Shown here: positions 1-5,915 of the stretch, one piece after another
Layout: each line of letters begins with the position of its first letter
Numbering within the stretch: the stretch's first letter is position 1
Source: Clostridia bacterium
GTDB taxonomy: Bacteria; Bacillota; Clostridia; Oscillospirales; Acutalibacteraceae
DNA length: 5,915 nt
Assembly: GCA_017501865.1 (NCBI GenBank)
Contig: JAFVWD010000115.1
Span: forward strand, 1-5,915
Reading direction: 5' to 3'
Notes under the pieces: generated by a model
What the model was told of the DNA's origin: nothing
What the model saw: the letters and a program-made list of their open reading frames with translations, nothing else
The model's database searches: none
Program-made: the position numbers and the translations under genes

Positions 1-629
1 GCGAATGGGGGCCTATAAAACGTGATCTGAAATTAGCTAAGGAAACAGGCTGCAAATATCACGTTTGTCACATCTCGACAAAAGAGAGTGTAGAATTAAT
101 AAGACGAGCGAAAAAAGAGGGTGTGGATGTCACCTGTGAAACAGCACCGCATTACCTTGTTCTTAATGATATGATGCTACAGGATGAAGGCAGATTTAAA
201 ATGAATCCGCCTTTCCGTTCCGAAAGCGACAGACTCGCTTTGATAGAAGGGGTGCTTGACGGTACTATTGATATGATAGCGACTGACCACGCGCCTCATT
301 CCTTTGAAGAAAAGTCAAAGGGCTTAAGTAAAAGTCTTATGGGAATAACAGGTATAGAAACTGCTTTCCCTATAATATACACAAAGCTTGTAAAAACAGG
401 CATTCTGCCACTTGAATTGGTTATAAAAATGCTGACAGATAATCCGAGAAACCGTTTCGGAATTAAAGATAACGGTTCTTTGAGTATCTGGGATTTAAGC
501 AATCAATATAAAATCGACAGTAACGAATTTCTTTCAATGGGAAAAGCAACACCTTTCCAGAATGAAAGTGTTTTCGGAAAATGTCTTATGACTGTATATG
601 GAGGTAAAATTGTATGGCAAACGAAGTGA
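1..629 (+). CDS. pyrC: Dihydroorotase, C-terminal part (5' end outside window)
   Basis: Dihydroorotase is a cytosolic zinc amidohydrolase that cyclises N-carbamoyl-aspartate to L-dihydroorotate, the third step of UMP synthesis. The frame is open from the window edge (first full codon at base 3), giving 208 residues, about half of the usual 420-430. Visible motifs: a CHIS metal-ligand His (codon 69-71), a TAPHY His (codon 150-152), KMNPPFRS substrate-binding segment, and ATDHAPH with the catalytic Asp (codon 285-287) and the substrate-binding His (codon 297-299). The N-terminal HxH zinc motif would lie upstream. The C-terminal beta-sandwich part looks shortened: the usual stretch ending in ADL after the GSL/GTL turn is missing about 8 residues, though the later TPF and GKIV signatures are present. 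The GTG at 123 is not a plausible start, because conserved dihydroorotase sequence continues upstream of it. The last 16 nt overlap carA. Identification is firm; the symbol follows Firmicute usage. Confidence 0.96.
   Translation, partial: EWGPIKRDLKLAKETGCKYHVCHISTKESVELIRRAKKEGVDVTCETAPHYLVLNDMMLQDEGRFKMNPPFRSESDRLALIEGVLDGTIDMIATDHAPHSFEEKSKGLSKSLMGITGIETAFPIIYTKLVKTGILPLELVIKMLTDNPRNRFGIKDNGSLSIWDLSNQYKIDSNEFLSMGKATPFQNESVFGKCLMTVYGGKIVWQTK
600..604 (+). promoter_or_regulatory. Ribosome binding site of carA, inside pyrC
   Basis: GGAGG lies 9 nt before the ATG at 614, within the last codons of pyrC. It fixes the carA start and makes the 16-nt gene overlap real. Ribosomes ending pyrC at the TGA (627-629) would terminate just past the carA start, consistent with translational coupling. 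Confidence 0.85.
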
Positions 630-1699
630 AAAAAAAGATTGTCTTTCAGGACGGTAGCGAATATATAGGCTACGGTTTCGGGGCAGATTGTGAAAAAGTA
701 TGTGAAATAGTATTTGATACTGCAATGGCCGGTTATCAGGAAATGATGTCTGACCATGCATTTACGAACAAAATAGTTGTTATGACATATCCTCTTATAG
801 GTAACTATGGTGTTGCCGATGAGGATTTTGAAGCGAAAGCATCTACTCTCGGCGGTATTGTAGTAAGAGAATACAACGACATTCCCTCGAACTTCCGTTA
901 CACAAAAACTCTTTCTGAAGAAATGGAAGAAAACCACATTCCGGGTATATGGGGTGTAGATACAAGAGAGATTACACGTAAAATACGTGATACAGGCAGT
1001 CAGAGGGTAATTCTTACAAATGCTGATGTTCCTGTTGAAAAGGCAATTGAGATTATTAAAAATACACCTGTTGATACAGATGCTGTTTCAAAAGTTAGCT
1101 GTAAAAAACGTTGGTACTCAAGAACAACAAATGCAAAGTACAATGTTGTAGCTGTTGACTGCGGAATAAAATTAAATATAATCCGCCTTTTAAATGCGAG
1201 AGGCTGCAATATTACTGTTGTTCCTTACAATACATCCGCTAAAGAAATTATAAAAATGAATCCTGACGGTGTCATTATTTCAAACGGCCCGGGTAGTCCG
1301 GAAGATGTTTCTTCAATAGTGGATGTTCTTAAAGAACTCAAGGGCAAATTCCCGCTTTTCGGTATCGGCTTGGGTAACCTTTTAATCGGTGCCGCATACG
1401 GCGCAAAGGCAGACAAATTAAAATTTGGTCATCACGGCGGAAATCATCCTGTTATGGATGTTGAAACAGGTAAAGTAATTACTGTTTCACAAAGCGAGGA
1501 CTATACACTTAATGAAGACTCATTGAAAAATACTGATTTGAAAATTACTCACCGTGACATTCTCGACAAAACTGTTGAAGGTGTTGAAAATGAAAATGAT
1601 AAGATTTTCGGCGTTCAGTTTAATCCTGAAGGTGCTCCGGGTGCAGTTAATGAATCTTTGTTTGATAAGTTTGTTACTATTATGAAGGAGGGCAAGTAA
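614..1699 (+). CDS. carA: Carbamoyl phosphate synthetase small subunit with a disabled glutaminase site
   Basis: CarA normally hydrolyses glutamine and feeds ammonia to CarB. This protein has 361 residues, near the usual 360-380. The N-terminal small-chain domain (about 1-150) is well conserved, with [16 protein letters not shown] and [11 protein letters not shown]. The class I glutamine amidotransferase domain (about 170-355) keeps its frame and scaffold: VDCGIK, SNGPGSP (223-229), [11 protein letters not shown], and Glu339 of the triad. Its catalytic core is gone. The expected GICLGHQ reads GIGLGNL, so Cys269 of E. coli is Gly252 (GGC, 1367-1369) and Gln273 is Leu256. The expected HPEASPG reads NPEGAPG, so His353 is Asn337 (AAT, 1622-1624). 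Ser47 is Ala49, and the NHGF loop is SEDY (294-297). These are all in-frame substitutions, so it does not look like a decaying pseudogene. I infer that it cannot use glutamine and serves as a structural partner for an ammonia-dependent CarB. The start is set by GGAGG at 600-604. It overlaps pyrC and ends one base before carB. Confidence 0.95.
   Translation: MANEVKKKIVFQDGSEYIGYGFGADCEKVCEIVFDTAMAGYQEMMSDHAFTNKIVVMTYPLIGNYGVADEDFEAKASTLGGIVVREYNDIPSNFRYTKTLSEEMEENHIPGIWGVDTREITRKIRDTGSQRVILTNADVPVEKAIEIIKNTPVDTDAVSKVSCKKRWYSRTTNAKYNVVAVDCGIKLNIIRLLNARGCNITVVPYNTSAKEIIKMNPDGVIISNGPGSPEDVSSIVDVLKELKGKFPLFGIGLGNLLIGAAYGAKADKLKFGHHGGNHPVMDVETGKVITVSQSEDYTLNEDSLKNTDLKITHRDILDKTVEGVENENDKIFGVQFNPEGAPGAVNESLFDKFVTIMKEGK
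1685..1691 (+). promoter_or_regulatory. Ribosome binding site of carB, inside carA
   Basis: AAGGAGG lies 9 nt before the carB ATG and overlaps the final codons of carA. Its near-perfect complementarity to the 16S 3' end implies strong initiation, and with a single base between the carA stop and the carB start it suggests coupled, near-stoichiometric synthesis of the two subunits. Confidence 0.88.
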
Positions 1700-1700
1700 G

Positions 1701-4700
1701 ATGCCAAAGAGAACTGATATTAAGAAGATACTTGTTATAGGCTCAGGCCCTATTGTTATAGGACAAGCTGCAGAATTTGACTACGCAGGCACACAGGCCT
1801 GTCTTGCACTTAAAGAAGAGGGCTATGAGGTTATTCTCTGTAACTCAAACCCTGCAACAATTATGACAGATACTTCTATGGCTGACAAGGTTTATATGGA
1901 GCCTCTTACATTGGAATATATCGCTAAAGTTATCCGCTACGAAAGACCGGATGCAATTGTTCCGGGAATCGGCGGTCAGACAGGTCTTAACCTTGCAATG
2001 CAGCTTGAGAAAAAAGGTGTTTTAGAAGAGTGTGAGGTTGAGCTTTTAGGTACAAAAAGCGAGAGTATTGAAAGAGCTGAGGACCGCGAGCTTTTCAAAC
2101 AGCTTTGTCTTGATTTAGGTGAGCCTGTTCTCCCTTCAGAAATAGCAAACACAGTAGAGGAGGGCCTTGCTGCTTGTGAAAGAATCGGTTACCCTGTAGT
2201 TCTTCGTCCTGCATTTACATTGGGTGGTACAGGCGGCGGATTTGCCGATAACGAAGCGGAATGCCGTGAGCTTCTTAAAAACGGACTTAAGCTTTCACCT
2301 GTTCATCAGGTTCTTGTTGAAAAGAGTATTAAGGGCTACAAAGAAATTGAGTTTGAAGTAATGCGTGACTCAAATGACACTGCAATTGCTATTTGTAATA
2401 TGGAAAATGTTGACCCTGTTGGTATTCATACAGGTGACTCAATTGTTGTCTGCCCGTGTCAGACTCTTACAAATAAAGAGGCAGGTATGCTTCGTGACAG
2501 TGCATTAAGAATTATTAAAGCTTTGGAAATTGAGGGCGGTTGTAACGTTCAGTTTGCACTTGATCCGCTTTCATTCGATTATTATGTTATCGAGGTTAAC
2601 CCTCGTGTATCACGTTCATCTGCACTTGCCTCCAAGGCAAGCGGTTACCCGATTGCAAGAGTTACTGCAAAAATAGCAGTAGGTATGCATCTTGAGGAGA
2701 TTCAGCTTGCTAATATTCCTGCGGCTTGCGAGCCTGCACTTGACTATGTTGTTGCGAAAATGCCTCGTTTCCCGTTCGATAAATTTGCAACAGCCAATAA
2801 TAAGCTTTCCACACAGATGAAAGCAACAGGTGAGGTAATGAGTCTCGGCAGAACAATAGAGGAATGCCTCCTTAAAGCTGCCCGTTCTCTTGAAATAGGT
2901 GTTTGCCACCTTTATATGAAGAAATTTGACTCTTATACAGAAGCTGAGCTTCTTGAGTATATAAAAGATGGTACCGATGACAGAATTTTTGCTATAGCAG
3001 AGCTTTTAAGCCATGGTACAGATATCGGTATGATTTATGATGCTACCAAAATAGACATTCTCTTCCTTGAAAAAATAAGAAATGTTATTCGTATGGAAGA
3101 AAAGCTTAAAGCGAACAAACAAAATGTTGAAGTGCTTTATGAAGCAAAAAGAATGGGCTTCTGCGACCAGTATATTGCACGTCTCTGGGAATGTGATGAA
3201 TTGGATGTTTATAATACACGTGTTGAAAATAATATGTTCCCGGTTTATAAAATGATTGATACCTGTGCAGCAGAGTTTGAGGGTAATGTACCTTATTTCT
3301 ACTCAACCTATGAATCAGAAAATGAATCAATTGTTTCAGATAAAGAGAAAATTATCGTTCTTGGTTCAGGTCCTATAAGAATCGGTCAGGGGGTTGAGTT
3401 TGACTATTCAACTGTTCACGCAGTTCAGACAATCAAATCATCAGGCTATGAAGCAATTATCATAAATAACAACCCTGAAACAGTTTCTACAGATTACACT
3501 TGCTCAGATAAGCTCTATTTCGAGCCTCTTACTGTTGAAGATGTAATGAACATTATTCACCTTGAAAAGCCAATGGGAGTTATTGCTTCGTTAGGTGGTC
3601 AGACTGCTATTAACTTAGCAGAACCGCTTAAAAACCGCGGAGTTAAAATTATAGGTACAGACTGCGATGCTATTGAAAAAGCAGAAAACAGAGATTCTTT
3701 TGAAAAGCTTCTTAAGGAGCTTGACATTCCTCAGCCTGAGGGTAAAGCTGTTACTAAAATTGAAGACGGTATTGAAGCTGCAAAGAAAATAGGTTACCCT
3801 GTTTTAGTTCGTCCTTCATTTGTTTTGGGCGGTCGTGCTATGCAGATTGTTGCAGATGAAGAGCAGTTGAAGCATTATCTTAAAACAGCTGTTGAAATTG
3901 ATGAAGACAAGCCTGTTCTTGTTGACAAATATATTTCAGGTAAAGAAGTTGAGGTCGACGCAATTTGTGACGGTAAGGATGTTTTTGTACCGGGTATTAT
4001 GGAGCTTGTTGAAAGAACAGGTATCCACAGCGGTGACTCAACAAGTGTTTACCAGACATTCAGTATTTCACAAAAGGTAAGAGATACAATTATTGATTAC
4101 ACCAAGAAATTAGGATTGGGTATAGGTATTGTCGGACTTTATAATATTCAGTTTATTGTAGACAAAGATGAAAACGTGTTCATTATCGAGGTTAATCCGC
4201 GTTCCTCAAGAACAGTTCCGTTCCTTTCGAAAGCAACATCTTACAGCCTTGCTGATATTGCTACACTCACAATTTTAGGTAAGAGCCTTAAAGAGCAGGG
4301 AATTGACTGCATTTATCCTGAAGATAAAAAACGTTGGTATGTTAAAGCACCTGCATTCTCATTCTCCAAGCTTCGCGGACTTGATGCATACCTTTCACCT
4401 GAAATGAAATCAACAGGTGAAGCTATAGGTTACGACAACAAGCTTACACGTGCGCTTTATAAAGCATTACAGGCATCAGGTATGAATGTTATGAATTATG
4501 GTACTGTTCTTGCTACTATTGCAGATGAAGATAAAGCGGAAGCATTGCCGATTATTCGCCGCTTCTACAATATGGGCTTTAACATTCAGGCAACAGAAGG
4601 AACAGCTAACTTCTTAAAAGAAAATGGTATAAGAACACACGCAGTTAAGAAGATAAGCGAAGGCAGTGAAGAAATTCTTAATAATATGCGCCAGGGCTAT

Positions 4701-4880
4701 ATTAACTATGTTATTAATACACGTGATATTAATCAGACAGGTTATTTGTCAGACGGTCACGAAATTCGCCAATGTGCAGTTGAAAACAATGTTACACTCT
4801 TCACATCTCTCGACACTGTTGCAGTTTTACTTGATGTTCTTGAAGAAACAACCCTTTGCATTTCAACTATTGATGGTTAA
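1701..4880 (+). CDS. carB: Carbamoyl phosphate synthetase large subunit
   Basis: CarB makes carbamoyl phosphate from bicarbonate, ammonia and two ATP. Its 1059 residues match the usual 1060-1075. The two homologous synthetase halves are intact. Half 1 has GSGPIVIGQ (14-22), the ATP-grasp loop LGGTGGG (174-180), GIHTGDS with His243, and [10 protein letters not shown] (Glu298, Asn300). Half 2 has [10 protein letters not shown] (555-564), LGGRAM (709-714), GIHSGDS and [10 protein letters not shown] (Glu830, Asn832). Between them lies the oligomerisation segment, including DTCAAEFEG and YFYSTYE. The C-terminal MGS-like regulatory domain (about 930-1059) keeps ATEGTA (964-969), Lys984 and the INT motif (1005-1007), which match the E. 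coli UMP/IMP pocket, so feedback by UMP is likely. The residues matching the carbamate tunnel (Ile18, Ala23, Gly564) are also kept. One oddity is that the usual APAQTL after HTGDS reads CPCQTL (Cys251, Cys253). Since its CarA partner lacks a glutaminase site, I infer that this subunit works on free ammonia. Confidence 0.98.
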   Translation: MPKRTDIKKILVIGSGPIVIGQAAEFDYAGTQACLALKEEGYEVILCNSNPATIMTDTSMADKVYMEPLTLEYIAKVIRYERPDAIVPGIGGQTGLNLAMQLEKKGVLEECEVELLGTKSESIERAEDRELFKQLCLDLGEPVLPSEIANTVEEGLAACERIGYPVVLRPAFTLGGTGGGFADNEAECRELLKNGLKLSPVHQVLVEKSIKGYKEIEFEVMRDSNDTAIAICNMENVDPVGIHTGDSIVVCPCQTLTNKEAGMLRDSALRIIKALEIEGGCNVQFALDPLSFDYYVIEVNPRVSRSSALASKASGYPIARVTAKIAVGMHLEEIQLANIPAACEPALDYVVAKMPRFPFDKFATANNKLSTQMKATGEVMSLGRTIEECLLKAARSLEIGVCHLYMKKFDSYTEAELLEYIKDGTDDRIFAIAELLSHGTDIGMIYDATKIDILFLEKIRNVIRMEEKLKANKQNVEVLYEAKRMGFCDQYIARLWECDELDVYNTRVENNMFPVYKMIDTCAAEFEGNVPYFYSTYESENESIVSDKEKIIVLGSGPIRIGQGVEFDYSTVHAVQTIKSSGYEAIIINNNPETVSTDYTCSDKLYFEPLTVEDVMNIIHLEKPMGVIASLGGQTAINLAEPLKNRGVKIIGTDCDAIEKAENRDSFEKLLKELDIPQPEGKAVTKIEDGIEAAKKIGYPVLVRPSFVLGGRAMQIVADEEQLKHYLKTAVEIDEDKPVLVDKYISGKEVEVDAICDGKDVFVPGIMELVERTGIHSGDSTSVYQTFSISQKVRDTIIDYTKKLGLGIGIVGLYNIQFIVDKDENVFIIEVNPRSSRTVPFLSKATSYSLADIATLTILGKSLKEQGIDCIYPEDKKRWYVKAPAFSFSKLRGLDAYLSPEMKSTGEAIGYDNKLTRALYKALQASGMNVMNYGTVLATIADEDKAEALPIIRRFYNMGFNIQATEGTANFLKENGIRTHAVKKISEGSEEILNNMRQGYINYVINTRDINQTGYLSDGHEIRQCAVENNVTLFTSLDTVAVLLDVLEETTLCISTIDG

Positions 4881-4890
4881 TTATCCGATA

Positions 4891-4896
4891 AAAGGA
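4891..4896 (+). promoter_or_regulatory. Ribosome binding site of pyrK
   Basis: AAAGGA lies 8 nt before the ATG at 4905, in the only intergenic gap of the window (24 nt). It is weaker than the other three sites and supports the 4905 start. The gap has no inverted repeat or promoter-like elements that I can see. Confidence 0.7.
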
Positions 4897-4904
4897 CGAA
4901 AAAT

Positions 4905-5636
4905 ATGTATCAGGGAATTTATACAATTAAAGAAAATATAAAAATCGCAAAAGATGTTTACAAAATGGTTGTTTCAGGTGACACTTCTGCATTGACTGCA
5001 ACAGGTCAGTTTGTAAATATTAAAGTTGACGGCTTATATTTAAGACGTCCTATATCTGTGTGCGATTACGACGACAGTACAATAACACTTATTTATAAGG
5101 TTGTAGGTGCGGGTACTGAAATAATGTCAACTAAATTAAAGGGCGAGCAATTCGATATTCTTGTTGGGCTCGGAAACGGATACAATACTGATAAAAGTGG
5201 GTCAACCCCTCTTTTAATCGGCGGGGGTGTCGGTGTTCCGCCTATGTATGGTCTTTGTAAAAAGCTTGTTGCTGAGGGCAAGAAGCCTACAGTAATTTTA
5301 GGCTTCAATACAGAAGATGAAATCTTTTATAAGGAAGAGTTTGAAGCTTTGGGTGCAAAGGTTTACGTAACAACGGTAGACGGTAGTGTAGGAACAAAAG
5401 GTTTTGTAACAGATGTTATGAAAACTCTTGAATACTCTTACTTCTTTACTTGTGGACCTATGCCTATGTTCAAAGCAATTGAAAACACTGCGGTAACAAG
5501 CGGACAGTACAGCTTTGAAGAAAGAATGGGTTGTGGCTTTGGTGCGTGTATGGGGTGTTCGTGCAAAACAAAGTACGGCAACAAACGCATTTGTAAGGAC
5601 GGTCCTGTTTTAGAAAGGGAGGAGATTATATGGTAA
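4905..5636 (+). CDS. pyrK: Dihydroorotate dehydrogenase B, electron-transfer subunit (FAD, 2Fe-2S)
   Basis: PyrK pairs with class 1B PyrD as a cytosolic heterotetramer and carries electrons from dihydroorotate-reduced FMN, through a 2Fe-2S cluster and FAD, to NAD+. The 243 residues are close to the usual 250-260. The N-terminal FAD-binding barrel shows GQFVNIK and the flavin motif RRPISV (47-52). The ferredoxin-reductase-like NAD domain shows [10 protein letters not shown] (106-115) and FTCGPMPM (181-188). The C-terminal cluster ligands are Cys210, Cys215, Cys218 and Cys230 (C-x4-C-x2-C-x11-C), followed by KDGPV, the family's usual ending. An extra Cys220 lies next to the ligands. The start is set by AAAGGA at 4891-4896. 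It shares a frame with carB but is separated by the carB TAA and eight codons, and its end overlaps pyrD. The PyrD partner directly downstream settles the assignment over other ferredoxin-reductase relatives. Confidence 0.97.
   Translation: MYQGIYTIKENIKIAKDVYKMVVSGDTSALTATGQFVNIKVDGLYLRRPISVCDYDDSTITLIYKVVGAGTEIMSTKLKGEQFDILVGLGNGYNTDKSGSTPLLIGGGVGVPPMYGLCKKLVAEGKKPTVILGFNTEDEIFYKEEFEALGAKVYVTTVDGSVGTKGFVTDVMKTLEYSYFFTCGPMPMFKAIENTAVTSGQYSFEERMGCGFGACMGCSCKTKYGNKRICKDGPVLEREEIIW
5617..5622 (+). promoter_or_regulatory. Ribosome binding site of pyrD, inside pyrK
   Basis: GGGAGG, part of the purine run AAAGGGAGGAG at 5614-5624, lies 7 nt before the pyrD ATG at 5630. It sits in the last codons of pyrK and supports the overlapping start. 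Confidence 0.85.
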
Positions 5637-5915
5637 ATCTTGAAACTTCACTTTGCGGTTTGACTCTTTCTAATCCATTGATTCCTGCAAGCGGTACTTT
5701 TGGTTATGGTTATGAGTTCAGTGAGCTTTATGACATTAATATTCTCGGAACATTTTCTTTCAAGGGTACCACAAAAGAAGCTCGTTTTGGTAATCCAACA
5801 CCAAGAATTGCGGAGTGTGAAGCAGGTATGATAAATGCTGTAGGACTTCAGAATCCCGGTGTAGAAAAGGTTATTTCTGAGGAATTACCAAAATTAAAAG
5901 AAGTATTCGATAAAA
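5630..5915 (+). CDS. pyrD: Dihydroorotate dehydrogenase B catalytic subunit, N-terminal part (3' end outside window)
   Basis: PyrD oxidises dihydroorotate to orotate at an FMN site, the fourth step of UMP synthesis. Only the first 95 codons of about 300 are in the window, and the frame runs open to the edge. They contain the class 1 N-terminus: [13 protein letters not shown] (13-25), the FMN-region Lys45 in FKGTT, the [11 protein letters not shown] segment (52-62) and the signature NAVGLQNPG (69-77), which binds orotate in the family. The position directly after pyrK marks it as class 1B, the NAD-linked heterotetramer, rather than the fumarate-linked 1A or membrane-bound class 2 forms. The start overlaps the pyrK stop by 7 nt (5630-5636) and has a strong ribosome binding site at 5617-5622, so translation of the two partners is probably coupled. 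The catalytic base, expected further downstream, cannot be checked here. Confidence 0.96.
   Translation, partial: MVNLETSLCGLTLSNPLIPASGTFGYGYEFSELYDINILGTFSFKGTTKEARFGNPTPRIAECEAGMINAVGLQNPGVEKVISEELPKLKEVFDK

Noticed and set aside
123..629. A 168-residue ORF beginning with GTG, as if a complete small gene
   Set aside because: The same frame is open back to base 3 and encodes conserved dihydroorotase sequence, including the CHIS motif, so the GTG is an internal Val codon of a truncated pyrC.
503..937. 144-residue minus-strand ORF across the pyrC/carA junction
   Set aside because: It lies antisense to two strongly conserved genes, its composition is rich in Phe, His and Cys as expected for an antisense shadow, and it has no recognisable domain.
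614..1699. carA as a decaying pseudogene
   Set aside because: There is no frameshift or early stop, the length is normal, the N-terminal domain and scaffold motifs are kept, and the ribosome binding sites are strong. The changes are concentrated at the active site, which fits a kept but non-catalytic protein better.
2616..2909. 97-residue minus-strand ORF inside carB
   Set aside because: Antisense shadow of the conserved CarB segment around residues 306-403, with no supporting context.
4881..4904. Possible terminator or internal promoter in the carB-pyrK gap
   Set aside because: At 24 nt it is too short for a promoter plus leader, and I see no inverted repeat followed by a T-run. It holds only the pyrK ribosome binding site.
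4666..4941. 91-residue plus-strand ORF with a hydrophobic, signal-like N-terminus spanning the carB end and pyrK start
   Set aside because: It overlaps the conserved CarB regulatory domain and the pyrK start in another frame. The hydrophobic look comes from reading Ile/Val/Asn-rich codons out of frame, and I see no ribosome binding site of its own.

Overview
The window is a contiguous, tightly packed piece of a de novo pyrimidine (UMP) biosynthesis operon, with every gene on the + strand: the 3' part of pyrC (dihydroorotase), complete carA and carB (the two subunits of carbamoyl phosphate synthetase), complete pyrK (electron-transfer subunit of dihydroorotate dehydrogenase) and the first 95 codons of pyrD (catalytic subunit, class 1B). 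The gene order matches the classical Bacillus/Clostridium pyr operon. Together with the AT-rich codons, strong AGGAGG-type ribosome binding sites and the NAD-linked PyrK/PyrD pair, this points to a low-GC Firmicute, probably an anaerobic gut-type Clostridia member. No marker gene confirms the taxon.

Layout: 1-629 pyrC (5' end missing); 614-1699 carA, overlapping pyrC by 16 nt; 1701-4880 carB, one base after the carA stop; 4905-5636 pyrK, after a 24-nt gap; 5630-5915 pyrD, overlapping pyrK by 7 nt and running off the window. No non-coding stretch exceeds 24 nt. I see no internal promoter, terminator, attenuator, RNA gene, mobile element or repeat array. The operon's regulatory leader must lie upstream of the window.

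How the genes work together: CarAB makes carbamoyl phosphate; aspartate transcarbamylase (pyrB, not in the window) would join it to aspartate; PyrC closes the ring to dihydroorotate; PyrD with PyrK oxidises this to orotate, passing electrons through FMN, a 2Fe-2S cluster and FAD to NAD+.

The outstanding observation is in CarA. The protein is full length, in frame and well conserved over its structural regions, yet its glutamine amidotransferase active site is dismantled. The nucleophilic Cys is Gly252, the catalytic His is Asn337, and the residues that hold glutamine in the E. coli enzyme (Ser47, Gln273, the Asn-His-Gly-Phe loop) are all replaced. CarB keeps the catalytic residues of both ATP-grasp halves and its UMP/IMP-type regulatory domain. 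The simplest reading is a bacterial carbamoyl phosphate synthetase that uses free ammonia instead of glutamine, with CarA kept as a structural pseudo-glutaminase. This resembles in principle the ammonia-dependent CPS I of animal mitochondria, but it sits inside a pyrimidine operon. The remaining genes look conventional.
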